The translations under genes were made by a program, and so were the position numbers. This document shows positions 24,431 through 32,418 of a stretch of 53,690 nt of DNA, one piece after another (position 1 is the stretch's first letter; each line of letters opens with the position of its first letter). The DNA comes from Streptomyces varsoviensis (GTDB taxonomy: Bacteria; Actinomycetota; Actinomycetes; Streptomycetales; Streptomycetaceae): positions 1 to 53,690 of the forward strand of contig NZ_JOBF01000036.1 of assembly GCF_000718635.1 (NCBI RefSeq). Direction: 5' to 3'. Under the pieces are notes generated by a model, which worked only from the letters and a program-made list of their open reading frames with translations, made no database searches and was not told the origin of the DNA.

Positions 24431-24757
24431 GTGAGCGACCCGTCCTACCCACTGGCCATCGTTCCCTACGCCCAGGCCGCGGCCGTGATCGAGGGCGACG
24501 GCACCATCCTGCGGGCCCTCGGCATCGACGAGGTCCGCAAGACCGCAGACGGCAGCTATGCCGTGAAGGTCAGCGGAGAAGTCGACCTGGAGAAGAGCGT
24601 GCCGACAGCCACCTTGATCGCCCGGGCCGACCCCTCCGTGCCGGCCCAGATCTATCTCGACCTCCAGGCGGACGGCGGCGACCCCCATACCTTCGGTGTG
24701 ACGACGTACGCGGGCGCCGCTCGGGTGGACAGCCCCTTCACCGTGATCGTGCCCTAA
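24431..24757 (+). CDS. Small protein, paralogue A of the pair
   Basis: A 108-residue protein starting at GTG 24431. It shares with the next gene the pattern PYAxAAAVxxxDGT, IxxVxKTxxGxYxVxV, then a short beta-rich C-terminus ending FTVIVP (FHIAVL in the other). No signal peptide, Cys or recognised domain. Upstream, ATGAGCAACGAGCTGTGA (24418-24434 region) encodes a five-codon mini-frame whose TGA overlaps the GTG start, with AAAGGA directly before its ATG. Such an arrangement could couple translation. Likely the third gene of the + strand lectin operon. Confidence 0.72.
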   Translation: MSDPSYPLAIVPYAQAAAVIEGDGTILRALGIDEVRKTADGSYAVKVSGEVDLEKSVPTATLIARADPSVPAQIYLDLQADGGDPHTFGVTTYAGAARVDSPFTVIVP

Positions 24758-24849
24758 ATGCCGCCTCCTCCTCAGCGCCGCGGTCCACCCGGCCCACCAC
24801 AACACGAGAAGCGCCACCCTCGCCAAGACAGCAGTCCGGAGGACCCACC

Positions 24850-25152
24850 ATGGCCGATCCCATCCCGATGCACGCCCCCTACGCCCGCGCTGCCGCCGTG
24901 GTCGCCCGCGACGGGACTCTGGAAAAGACGAAGAACATCCTCAGCGTGGAGAAGACCGGCGGGGGCACCTACAAGGTGACCGTCGCCGAGACCGTCGACG
25001 TCACGCACGCCGCGCTTCAGGCCACCGCGCACAGCAGCGCCAACTGGGGAACGGAGGTCTACGCCAAGAGCCTGGACGCACATGCGGTGCAGGTCCTCAC
25101 CGGCGCGAACGGCAAGGAATCGGCGCAGCCGTTCCACATCGCCGTCCTGTAG
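24850..25152 (+). CDS. Small protein, paralogue B of the pair
   Basis: A 100-residue protein with ATG 24850 preceded by GGAGGACCCACC. It is clearly related to the 108-residue product of the gene just upstream: both have the APYARAAAVVARDGT-type N-terminus and the KTxGGxYKVTV strand. It looks like a compact beta domain of unknown function. It closes the + strand set; the gap to the palindrome and tRNA-Ser is about 155 bp. No homologue family is recognised. Confidence 0.75.
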   Translation: MADPIPMHAPYARAAAVVARDGTLEKTKNILSVEKTGGGTYKVTVAETVDVTHAALQATAHSSANWGTEVYAKSLDAHAVQVLTGANGKESAQPFHIAVL

Positions 25153-25308
25153 CGGCATCACACGAGCAGGACCGTGATGTTGGCAGGGCTGGAGGACTGA
25201 TCGATGCCGGCGGTGAGGCTACGGATAGTTGTTCGTGGAGCGCGCGCAGCTCTGGCCGCGGGGACCGGCCATCCTTCGGCGGCAGTCCGCCGCGGCGAAC
25301 ACGTCATC

Positions 25309-25344
25309 TGTGCAACACCGCTGTGTTGCACGTGCAACACGCAA
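25309..25344. repeat. Palindromic element, copy 2, next to tRNA-Ser
   Basis: A perfect 18-bp palindrome GTGTTGCACGTGCAACAC occupies 25323-25340. A further half-site GTGCAACAC at about 25310-25318 precedes it, giving three half-sites in 31 bp. The downstream sequence matches the degenerate copy at 14725-14776. The centre GTTGCACGTGCAAC differs from the parS consensus at two symmetrical positions; I do not call it parS. Confidence 0.7.
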
Positions 25345-25385
25345 AACACCCCCCTGATCGCGTTCCCGCGGATCAGGGGGGTGTT
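25345..25385 (-). terminator. Terminator of tRNA-Ser
   Basis: A perfect 15-bp stem (AACACCCCCCTGATC at 25345-25359 and GATCAGGGGGGTGTT at 25371-25385) with an 11-base loop lies 2 bp beyond the encoded CCA of tRNA-Ser. Read on the minus strand the stem is followed by TTTTGCG, as expected for intrinsic termination. It could also stop + strand transcripts from the lectin operon. Confidence 0.85.
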
Positions 25386-25387
25386 AC

Positions 25388-25477
25388 TGGCGGTAGCGGT
25401 GGGATTTGAACCCACGGAGGAGTTGCCCCCTCACACGCTTTCGAGGCGTGCTCCTTCGGCCGCTCGGACACGCTACC
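25388..25477 (-). tRNA. tRNA-Ser, anticodon CGA
   Basis: On the minus strand, acceptor arm GGTAGCG (from 25477) pairs with CGCTACC. The anticodon loop CTCGAAA gives anticodon CGA (Ser, codon UCG). A long variable arm and the T-loop GGTTCAAATCC are present, and the 3' CCA is encoded (25388-25390). The 90-base length fits a serine tRNA with CCA. Confidence 0.95.
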
Positions 25478-25544
25478 GAGATGAAGCTTAGCGGACGGGG
25501 GGCCGTGGGCCGAAATCGGTTACCCGGTGGGGGTACCGGAGGGG

Positions 25545-26213
25545 TCAGTGGGAGCGGAAGAAGGTGGTGAGGAGGGCGGCGCAGTCGGGGGCGAGGACGC
25601 CGGGGATCACTTCGGGGCGGTGGTTGAGACGGCGGTCGCGTACGACGTCCCAGAGGGAGCCGGCCGCGCCCGCCTTCTCGTCCAGGGCGCCGTAGACCAC
25701 GCGGTCCAGGCGGGAGAGGACGATCGCGCCCGCGCACATGGTGCACGGCTCCAGCGTCACGACCAGCGTGCAGCCCGTCAGCCGCCACTCGCCCACCGCC
25801 CGCGCCGCCTCCCGTACCGCCAGGACCTCCGCGTGCGCCGTCGGGTCGCCCGTCGCCTCGCGTTCGTTGCGGCCGCGCCCGATCACCGCGCCGTCCGGGC
25901 CCAGCACGACCGCCCCCACCGGTACGTCGCCCGTCTCCGGCGCCCGTACCGCCTCCGCCAGAGCCAGCCGCATCGCGGCGCGCCAAGGCGCCCGGACCGG
26001 GTCGTGGTCCGGGGCGTCGTCGGAGGCGTCGTCCGGAGCGTGGTCGGCTGCGAAAGGTCCGGCGGAGGGCCCGGCGGAGGGCCCGGCGGAGGGCCCGGCG
26101 GAGGGTTCGATGGCGGGCTGGGCGGCGGGCTCGGCCGAGGGTTCGGCGGCGGGCTCGGCCGAGGGGCGGGCGGCGGATGCCTCGGCGGGGGGCCGGTGGC
26201 CGGGTGCGGTCAT
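25545..26213 (-). CDS. tadA: tRNA-specific adenosine deaminase TadA
   Basis: This enzyme deaminates the wobble adenosine of tRNA-Arg(ACG) to inosine. The zinc site is complete: HAE (His plus catalytic Glu) in PTAHAEVLAVREA and PCTMC (two Cys) in TLEPCTMCAGA. The catalytic domain begins at about Met81; the first 80 residues are Ala/Pro/Ser/Glu-rich repeats encoded partly by a 12-bp tandem repeat (about 26060-26110). The family is usually about 150 residues, so either the extension is real or translation starts near residue 81. It lies downstream of its conserved actinobacterial partner gene and near tRNA-Ser. Confidence 0.93.
   Translation of the reverse strand: MTAPGHRPPAEASAARPSAEPAAEPSAEPAAQPAIEPSAGPSAGPSAGPSAGPFAADHAPDDASDDAPDHDPVRAPWRAAMRLALAEAVRAPETGDVPVGAVVLGPDGAVIGRGRNEREATGDPTAHAEVLAVREAARAVGEWRLTGCTLVVTLEPCTMCAGAIVLSRLDRVVYGALDEKAGAAGSLWDVVRDRRLNHRPEVIPGVLAPDCAALLTTFFRSH
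26060..26110. repeat. 12-bp tandem repeat inside tadA
   Basis: Units of GAGGGCCCGGCG recur about four times, encoding Ser-Ala-Gly-Pro repeats in the TadA N-terminal extension on the minus strand. Period 12 preserves the frame. Confidence 0.85.
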
Positions 26214-26247
26214 GTCACCAGTGTGGGCGACGCCCGCGCTACGGCCG

Positions 26248-26769
26248 TCAGCGCACCGCCTCTAGCACCTCGGCGCAGCCCAGCATGTCCGCGATCTCGC
26301 CGAGCGCGTCGTCGCTGAGGCCCTTCAGCCGCTGCTCCGGCATCCCGAGGTCGGCGAGGATCTCGCCCTCGCCGAGCGGGCCCGCCGGCACCGGCTCCTC
26401 GGCGGCCTCGGCGTCGACCTCCTCCTCCGCCTCGGGCTCCCCGTCCTCCGTGCCGTCGAGGTCCAGGGTGTCGAGTTCGTCCACCTCGTTGTTGCGGCCG
26501 AGCAGCTCGTCGGCGAGCATCGCGCCGTACGAACTGCGGGTGGCCGCGGCGGCGTCCGAGAGGTACACGCGTGGATCGTCCTCGCCGTCCACACGCACGA
26601 CGGCGAACCACGCGTCCTCCTGTTCGATGAACACGAGGACCGTGTCATCGTCCACTGCCGACTCACGGGCCAGGTCGGCCAGATCGGACAGCGTCTCCAC
26701 GTTGTCGAGCTCTGTGTCGCTCGCTTGCCACCCGTCTTCGGTGCGCGCGAGCAGTGCGGCGAAGTACAC
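26248..26769 (-). CDS. tRNA adenosine deaminase-associated protein
   Basis: This is the conserved actinobacterial protein found beside tadA, here 173 residues. It begins MYFAALLARTEDGW (GTG start at 26769, with GGGAGA six bases upstream; an ATG at 26790 would add seven residues). It has a mixed alpha/beta core (TVLVFIEQEDAWFAVVRVDG), an acidic middle and a C-terminal helical segment (ILADLGMPEQRLKGLSDDAL). The gene is 34 bp upstream of tadA on the same strand. Its biochemical role is not established. Confidence 0.88.
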   Translation of the reverse strand: MYFAALLARTEDGWQASDTELDNVETLSDLADLARESAVDDDTVLVFIEQEDAWFAVVRVDGEDDPRVYLSDAAAATRSSYGAMLADELLGRNNEVDELDTLDLDGTEDGEPEAEEEVDAEAAEEPVPAGPLGEGEILADLGMPEQRLKGLSDDALGEIADMLGCAEVLEAVR

Positions 26770-27001
26770 CGTGACTCTCCCACTGGTCATAGGCGGTGCC
26801 GGCTGGACGGGAAGCGCACCCCGCCCACTCGGAATCGTGGCAGAAAGCGACGCGTTGCGAGAGGTCTTCCGCGCTGCGTCGTGCAGTAGTCCGAAGAGAT
26901 GTCCCTCACGCCCCGCCCGTACGGACCTGTGGGCGCGCCCTTCCGAGGCCCCTCGGCGCATCATCCGATCAGCATCCGATCGCCCGCGGCGCGCCATCTG
27001 A

Positions 27002-27397
27002 TCACCATCGGAACGTACGCATCCGCATCTGCTGGCGCATCCTGGCGGCCCTGGCCCGGCGCGGCTGCACCCGGTCGCGCAGCTCCTTGGCCTCGTTCAG
27101 CTCACGGAGAAACTGCGCCCGTCTGCGCCGCCGGTCTGCGTCCGATTCGGGGGTTTCAGGCGGTTCGGGGGTTTCGGGCTGTTCAGGCTGTGCAGGGGTT
27201 CCGGTGGACTCAGGGGGCTCAGGGGGCTCAAGGGCTATCGGGGCTATGGGGTCTTCGAGTGCGGGAGTTTCGGCTTCAGCCTGGGTCTTCTCCCGGATCT
27301 GGTCCCGGAGCGCATCGCGAATGTCGCCCCGGACTTCTTCCCGCCGATCGTCTCGGCGACCATCCGGCCGTTGTTCTCGGTGTTCTCGGTCAGCCAA
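27002..27397 (-). CDS. Small charged protein, function unknown
   Basis: The frame encodes 131 residues with a charged helical N-terminus (RREEVRGDIRDALRDQIREK), a Pro/Glu-rich linker encoded by imperfect repeats and a strongly basic C-terminus (RAARMRQQMRMRTFRW). The linker composition and basic tail suggest a nucleic-acid or ribosome-associated role, but no domain is recognised. The assigned TTG start at 27397 has a poor ribosome binding site. It diverges from upp and lies upstream of the tadA genes. Confidence 0.55.
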   Translation of the reverse strand: MADREHREQRPDGRRDDRREEVRGDIRDALRDQIREKTQAEAETPALEDPIAPIALEPPEPPESTGTPAQPEQPETPEPPETPESDADRRRRRAQFLRELNEAKELRDRVQPRRARAARMRQQMRMRTFRW

Positions 27398-27647
27398 TGG
27401 GACACACCACCTCGGGCCGAGGTTCCCGCCCGGTGCGACCGACCGGGCCTACGTGGCCACTTTCGCCATTCCTTCCCCCTTTTCCCGCCCCTTTCTCTTC
27501 CCCCTGCCGTCTGTCGCCGTCTGTTTCCTCGTGCAATTTTTCCCCCGATCAGCGGGTTGATGCCAGCGCGGCCGACGTACGGACGCCCCGCCACCGATGC
27601 CTGACCAGGGAGCGACGCCCCTTCTGGCCTCGGTTACTGTCGATGTC

Positions 27648-28283
27648 ATGCGGATTCACGTCGTCGACCACCCCCTGGTCGCGCACAAACTCACCACGCT
27701 GCGCGACAAGCGCACCGATTCCCCCACCTTCCGGCGCCTCGCCGACGAGCTGGTCACACTGCTCGCCTACGAGGCGACCCGTGACGTGCGCACCGAACAG
27801 GTCGACATCGAGTCCCCGGTGATCGCCACCACCGGCGTCAAGCTCTCCAGCCCGAAGCCGCTCGTGGTGCCGATCCTGCGCGCCGGGCTCGGCATGCTCG
27901 ACGGCATGGTGCGGCTGCTGCCCACCGCCGAGGTCGGCTTCCTGGGCATGATCCGCAACGAGGAGACGCTCCAGGCGTCCACGTACGCCACCCGGATGCC
28001 GGACGACCTCTCCGGCCGGCAGGTGTACGTGCTCGACCCGATGCTCGCCACCGGCGGCACGCTCGTCGCGGCGATCAAGGAACTCATCTCGCGCGGCGCC
28101 GACGACGTCACCGCGATCTGCCTGCTGGCCGCGCCGGAGGGCGTCGAGGTCATGGAGCGGGAGCTGGCGGGCACCCCCGTCACCGTCGTCACCGCCTCCG
28201 TGGACCAGCGCCTCGACGACTCGGGCTACATCGTCCCCGGCCTGGGCGACGCGGGCGACCGCATGTACGGGACCGCCGGCTAG
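27648..28283 (+). CDS. upp: Uracil phosphoribosyltransferase
   Basis: A 211-residue enzyme that converts uracil and PRPP to UMP in pyrimidine salvage. The PRPP-binding loop appears as [16 protein letters not shown], the N-terminus ([20 protein letters not shown]) and C-terminus ([17 protein letters not shown]) are near the family consensus, and the length is standard. The ATG at 27648 matches the family start; in-frame codons upstream to 27597 are ignored. A hairpin terminator follows the gene. Confidence 0.97.
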   Translation: MRIHVVDHPLVAHKLTTLRDKRTDSPTFRRLADELVTLLAYEATRDVRTEQVDIESPVIATTGVKLSSPKPLVVPILRAGLGMLDGMVRLLPTAEVGFLGMIRNEETLQASTYATRMPDDLSGRQVYVLDPMLATGGTLVAAIKELISRGADDVTAICLLAAPEGVEVMERELAGTPVTVVTASVDQRLDDSGYIVPGLGDAGDRMYGTAG

Positions 28284-28305
28284 TCCGGCCGCGCCGTTCG
28301 CTTAC

Positions 28306-28338
28306 GGGGCCGTTCACCGCTCACCGGTGAGCGGCCCC
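28306..28338 (+). terminator. Terminator downstream of upp
   Basis: The outer stem GGGGCCG/CGGCCCC encloses a perfect 16-bp palindrome CGCTCACCGGTGAGCG. It lies 23 bp after the upp stop. Confidence 0.75.
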
Positions 28339-28444
28339 GCCCATGTTCCGCCCATGTTCCGCCCACGCGTCCGGGCCGTCGCCGTGCCCGGTTCAGCCGC
28401 GCGCTTACGCCCGTACGTGCCCTCAGCGCCCCCTCAGTACCGCC

Positions 28445-29098
28445 TCAGCACTTCGTCGCAGCGGACGCCGAAGGGGTCGGCCGGGGCTTGGTCAGCGCGG
28501 CCAGGCTCCGCTCGGCGTCCTGCTTGGCGGTGAGGTTCTTGAACTCCGAGCCGATGATCAGGTCGACGTCGCCGCCCTTGCGGCCGTCGCTCTTGATCTC
28601 CGCGCCCGTCAGTTGGGTGCCCAGCACCTTGAGCGCCCCGTCGGCCGCCGCGGGGGCGCCCAGCAGCAGTCCGCTGCTCTTGACCTTCTTGTCGTACTCG
28701 GCGGGGGCGTTGCCCACCTTCCCGACCTTGAAGCCGCGGCTCTTCAGCTCGTCCGCGGTGGTCTTGGCGAGGCCGCCGCGCGGTGTCGCGTTGAGGACGT
28801 TGACGGTGATCGCGTCGGGCTTGGGCAGCGCCGCCGGGCGGCTGCGGGGGCCTTCGCCGCTCTTCGCGCTCTTCCCGCAGTCCTCGCTCTTGCCCGGCGC
28901 GGCCTGCGCCGTACCGTTCCCGCCCGTGAAGACCCCGATGAGCTGCGCCGTCCCCCATCCGACGAGGCCGAGCGCGGCGACCGCGCCCACCACGGCCAGA
29001 GCGATCCTGCGGCGGTTTCTGGGGCGCCGCATGTGCGGGTAGCGATTGCCCGTGATGCGGTACTTGCCGCCCATGCCGGGAGGGGTGAGCATGCTCAT
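28445..29098 (-). CDS. LytR_C-domain membrane protein
   Basis: A 217-residue protein beginning MSMLTPPGMGGKYRITG, with a basic segment, one transmembrane helix (about 32-55) and an extracellular LytR_C domain (about 95-190, starting ITVNVLNATPRGGLA). LytR_C domains occur in cell-wall polymer ligation proteins, but the catalytic LCP domain is absent here, so it is a stand-alone accessory protein. The start at 29098 gives the expected short cytoplasmic tail; the frame stays open to 29164. It is adjacent to upp, convergent. Confidence 0.87.
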   Translation of the reverse strand: MSMLTPPGMGGKYRITGNRYPHMRRPRNRRRIALAVVGAVAALGLVGWGTAQLIGVFTGGNGTAQAAPGKSEDCGKSAKSGEGPRSRPAALPKPDAITVNVLNATPRGGLAKTTADELKSRGFKVGKVGNAPAEYDKKVKSSGLLLGAPAAADGALKVLGTQLTGAEIKSDGRKGGDVDLIIGSEFKNLTAKQDAERSLAALTKPRPTPSASAATKC

Positions 29099-29322
29099 GG
29101 CCGCAGCGTAGTGCGGGCCCGTACCAATGCCTACTAAATGATCAATGGGTGGCGTTGAGCCCAACCCGAAAGGGCCAATACCAGTCTGAATGCCGGTTTG
29201 AACACCGGCCTGATGCGCAAGTGCCTGACGGGAAGTCAGCTCGGTCGGGCTGCGGTCGGGCTGCGGTCGGACCGGTCGGCCGGCAGCCGGCCTCGCCGGG
29301 GAGGCCGGGGCGTCCTACGCGC

Positions 29323-29619
29323 TCAGCCGAGTTCCAGCACGCGGGCGTGCAGCACTTGGCGCTGCTGGAGCGCGGCGCGCACCGCGCGGTGCAGCCCGTC
29401 CTCCAGGTACAGGTCGCCCTGCCACTTCACGACGTGGGCGAACAGGTCGCCGTAGAACGTCGAGTCCTCCGCGAGGAGCGTTTCCAGATCGAGCTGGCCC
29501 TTGGTGGTCACGAGCTGGTCGAGGCGTACCGGGCGAGGAGCGACATCCGCCCACTGGCGGGTGCTCTCCCGGCCGTGGTCGGGGTACGGCCGCCCGTTTC
29601 CGATGCGCTTGAAGATCAC
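29323..29619 (-). CDS. ParB-like-fold small conserved protein
   Basis: A 98-residue protein, MIFKRIGNGRPYPDHGREST at the start. The second half (LYLEDGLHRAVRAALQQRQVLHARVLEL) resembles the GxHR loop of ParB/sulfiredoxin-fold proteins, with VRLDQLVTTKGQLDLETLL before it. Some annotations may call such proteins VapB-like antitoxins, but no PIN toxin partner is adjacent, so I do not assign a toxin-antitoxin role. It is on the same strand upstream of the LytR_C gene. Confidence 0.75.
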   Translation of the reverse strand: MIFKRIGNGRPYPDHGRESTRQWADVAPRPVRLDQLVTTKGQLDLETLLAEDSTFYGDLFAHVVKWQGDLYLEDGLHRAVRAALQQRQVLHARVLELG

Positions 29620-29948
29620 ACGGAAAGCCTACCGGGCGAGCGGTACCCGGCGCAGCCATGGCGCAGGAGCGCGAAGCCGACAAACGGCCGCATACCAGGA
29701 GCGATGCCTGGGCGAGGGGCGTGACCGAGGGCCCCTGGCCCACCGTCGAGGCACCGCCGTCCGCCGACGGTGCCCCCGGCTCCCGCTCCCACTTGCCCCG
29801 CCGGACGCCCCCACCGCCCCTGTCCGCTCCGGTCGCCGCCCCTGTCCGTTCCCGCCGCCGCCTCTGTCCGCTCCGGCCGGCGCCCGCCCGTGGCCGCCGC
29901 TGAGGCGGCCCCGGTGGCGCGGCCGGTGTTCGCCGCCCCGCGCGCGGG
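29620..29948. other. Intergenic region with no identified feature
   Basis: The short frames on both strands have Arg/Pro-rich composition without a ribosome binding site or motif. The right half contains degenerate CCGCCCCTGTCCG-type repeats (about 29770-29890). I see no gene. Confidence 0.5.
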
Positions 29949-30569
29949 TCAGGACTTCTCGGTTCCGGTCGCCGCTCGCTTGGCCTCGGCCGCCGCCCGT
30001 TTGGCCTCCTGCTTGAGGGCCTGCTTGTGGGCGCGGACCTTGCGCAGCGTCTCGGGCCCGGTGATGTCGGCGGCCGAGCGGTACGCGCCCTCCTCGCCGT
30101 ACACCCCCGCCGCCTCCCGCCACCCCCGCGGCCGTACGCCGAGCTGCTTGCCCAGCAGGGCCAGGAAGATCTGGGCCTTCTGCTTGCCGAAGCCGGGCAG
30201 CTCGTTCAGCCGCTTGAGCACCTCCTTGCCGCTGTCGACCCCGCGCCATACGGCTTCCGCGTCGCCGTCGTAGTGGTCGACGAGGTACTGGCAGAGCTGC
30301 TGCACGCGCCCCGCCATGGAGCCCGGGTAGCGGTGCACGGCGGGCTTGGCCGACAGGAGTTCGGCGAACGCGTCCGGGTCGTACGCGGCGATCTCGTGGG
30401 CGTCCAGATCGTCGCCGCCCAGCCGCCGCGCGATGGTCAGCGGCCCGGAGAACGCCCACTCCATCGGGACCTGCTGGTCGAGCAGCATCCCGACGAGGGC
30501 GGCCAGCGGGCTGCGGCCGAGGAGTCCGTCGGCCTCGGTGTCCTGGGCGATCCGAAGGGTGATGTCCAT
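29949..30569 (-). CDS. HhH-GPD-family DNA repair-like protein
   Basis: A 206-residue protein. The N-terminal helices (LVGMLLDQQVPMEWAFSGP) and the helix-hairpin-helix LPGFGKQKAQIFLALLGKQL match the HhH base-excision superfamily. The usual catalytic Asp (as in VDxHxxR) is not seen downstream: the sequence continues GVRPRGWREAAGVYGEEGAY. The tail is Lys/Ala-rich and basic. The chosen ATG at 30569 starts MDITLRIAQDTEADG; its ribosome binding site is weak. It may bind DNA without classical glycosylase activity. Confidence 0.82.
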   Translation of the reverse strand: MDITLRIAQDTEADGLLGRSPLAALVGMLLDQQVPMEWAFSGPLTIARRLGGDDLDAHEIAAYDPDAFAELLSAKPAVHRYPGSMAGRVQQLCQYLVDHYDGDAEAVWRGVDSGKEVLKRLNELPGFGKQKAQIFLALLGKQLGVRPRGWREAAGVYGEEGAYRSAADITGPETLRKVRAHKQALKQEAKRAAAEAKRAATGTEKS

Positions 30570-30685
30570 GGGAATGGCCAGGGCCGCGTATCCGGGCGTC
30601 GGAGCCGCCTCCCTGCCTCCTTTCAGATGCTTTGCCCCAGTTTGCACGACCATGTGTATGTGCGAGGTCTTATCCGAAGCCGGGC

Positions 30686-32296
30686 TTATCTGCCGACCGG
30701 GCGCCCGGCTGGCTGCTTCTTCTCGTACACCTCCACCCGCCGCCCCCGTACGACCGTGTCGCTGCTCCGTACGAAGTGGTCGGCGAGGGTGTCGCGCTTG
30801 GCGGCGTCGCGGCGGGCGGCGCCGGAGGCGGGCTTGGCGTCCGTGATCAGCACTATCCGGGAGGACTTCAGGATCGCCGACCGTATGTGCGCTGGGCTGC
30901 CCTCCTCGCCCTTGAGCGTGCGCGACTGGAGCGGGGACTCGGTGAGGGCGAGGTCCTTGAGGCCGTCGAAGCGGGCGGGCGAGACGAGTGCCGTGTCGCG
31001 CCGGGCGGCCGGCAGGAAGAGGACGCCGTCGCCCGGCCGGGAGACCGCCGAGACCACTTCCGCTGGTGCGAACACGTCGTCCACCCGGCTCGCCGGGGCG
31101 CGCAGCCCCGTCTCCACCGGCAGCAGCGCGAGCACGGCGGCTCCGCACACGGCGGCGATCGGCGCCCAGGGCCGTACGAGCGGCCACCGCGCGTGCGCCG
31201 CCGTGGCCCCGACGCCCAGGATCAGGCCGATCATCAGGGCCGCCCCGATCTGCGCGAACACCACGTACCGGTCCACGTACACCGGCTTGACCAGCGATAT
31301 CAGCACCAGCGCGGACTGCGGTACGAGCAGCAGCGGCAGGGCCACCGAGGCCGTCGACGCCGGGCCGGAGCGTGGGTGCGGCAGAAAGGCGGCGGCCACG
31401 GCGACCACCGCCATGGCGAGCAGCCCGATCAGCGTCGCGGGCGTGGGCGGCTTTATCCAGGAGACCTGGTCGGCCTGGGAGCGGCTGGCGAGGATCAGCG
31501 GCAGCGACCCGAGCACGACGACGGCGAGAGGCAGTGCCCAGGCCCGTGCCGTACGCCGCGCGCCCCGCCGCGCCGCGATCGCCACGGTCACGGCGAAGGC
31601 CGGCAGAGCGAGCAGCGAGAACCAGTTCAGCAGTCCCGCCGTCAGCAGCAGCGCCGCGCAGCCCCACCAGTACCGACGGCGCTTGCGCTGAAGGGCCGTG
31701 ACCAGCATCCAGGCCGCCCCCGCCACGCACGCCGTGACCAGCGCGTACGAGCGTCCCTCCTGCTGGTACCGCTGGACCACGGGCAGCACGGTGAAGGCGA
31801 GTCCCGCCGAGAGCCCCGCCCAGTTCCCGGCGAGCCGGCGGCCGGTCGCCGCGGTGAGCGCGGTGGCCGCGACCACGCCGAGCACCGACGGCAGCCGCAG
31901 GGTCAGCAGGGTGCCGCCGAATATCTCGAAGAGGGCGTGCATGAACAGGTAGTAGAGGCCGTGCACGACGTCCGTGGTGCCGAGCAGCCGCACGATGTCG
32001 GCGGCGGACCGGTTCGCGACCTGCCAGGTCGCCGCCTCGTCGCGCCACATGCTGTGCTCCCGGCCGAGCCCCCACAGGCCGAACGCGAGCGACAGCAGCG
32101 CGGGGACGGCCGGTACGAGGACGGCCGGTACGAGCAGGCGCGCGAAGGGGCGCGCGAGGGGGCGTACGGCGGGCTGTCCGGCCGGTCGTCCGGGGGGCCG
32201 TCCCGTGGCGGGTGAGGCGGGAGGGGCGGAGTCCGGCGCTCGGGGCGCGTGGTGCTCAGGGGCAGCATTGCGTGCCGATGCGTCGGAAGAGGACAT
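30686..32296 (-). CDS. GT39-like membrane glycosyltransferase
   Basis: A 536-residue polytopic membrane protein. After a Pro/Ala-rich cytoplasmic tail (1-50), the first transmembrane helix is followed by REHSMWRDEAATWQ, the acidic loop characteristic of GT39/GT-C enzymes that use polyprenyl-phosphate sugars. About ten further helices follow, then an extracytoplasmic C-terminal domain (about 400-530). Related mannosyl- or arabinosyltransferases modify envelope glycans or proteins. The sugar and acceptor are unknown. The length is on the short side for the family but complete. Confidence 0.85.
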   Translation of the reverse strand: MSSSDASARNAAPEHHAPRAPDSAPPASPATGRPPGRPAGQPAVRPLARPFARLLVPAVLVPAVPALLSLAFGLWGLGREHSMWRDEAATWQVANRSAADIVRLLGTTDVVHGLYYLFMHALFEIFGGTLLTLRLPSVLGVVAATALTAATGRRLAGNWAGLSAGLAFTVLPVVQRYQQEGRSYALVTACVAGAAWMLVTALQRKRRRYWWGCAALLLTAGLLNWFSLLALPAFAVTVAIAARRGARRTARAWALPLAVVVLGSLPLILASRSQADQVSWIKPPTPATLIGLLAMAVVAVAAAFLPHPRSGPASTASVALPLLLVPQSALVLISLVKPVYVDRYVVFAQIGAALMIGLILGVGATAAHARWPLVRPWAPIAAVCGAAVLALLPVETGLRAPASRVDDVFAPAEVVSAVSRPGDGVLFLPAARRDTALVSPARFDGLKDLALTESPLQSRTLKGEEGSPAHIRSAILKSSRIVLITDAKPASGAARRDAAKRDTLADHFVRSSDTVVRGRRVEVYEKKQPAGRPVGR

Positions 32297-32418
32297 GAGA
32301 GACGACTATACGCAGCGCGTATACGCACGGATGTCCGACGGGTGTACGTGCGCATGTGCGTCCGGGTGCGCGTCCGCGTGTACGTACGCGCGCCGTGGGG
32401 CTCCCTCCGCTGAGTCCT

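Noticed and set aside
21642..24452. Long minus-strand frame of 936 codons
   Set aside because: Antisense to the trefoil-like and ricin/FG-GAP genes; the sense frames have ribosome binding sites and repeated domain motifs, the antisense frame has neither.
25323..25340. parS site
   Set aside because: The palindrome resembles GTTTCACGTGAAAC but differs at two symmetrical positions, and the other two palindromes differ further; parS sites usually cluster near the origin with dnaA/parAB.
29640..29948. Small genes upstream of the HhH gene
   Set aside because: Only Arg/Pro-rich frames in degenerate GC-rich repeats, without ribosome binding sites.
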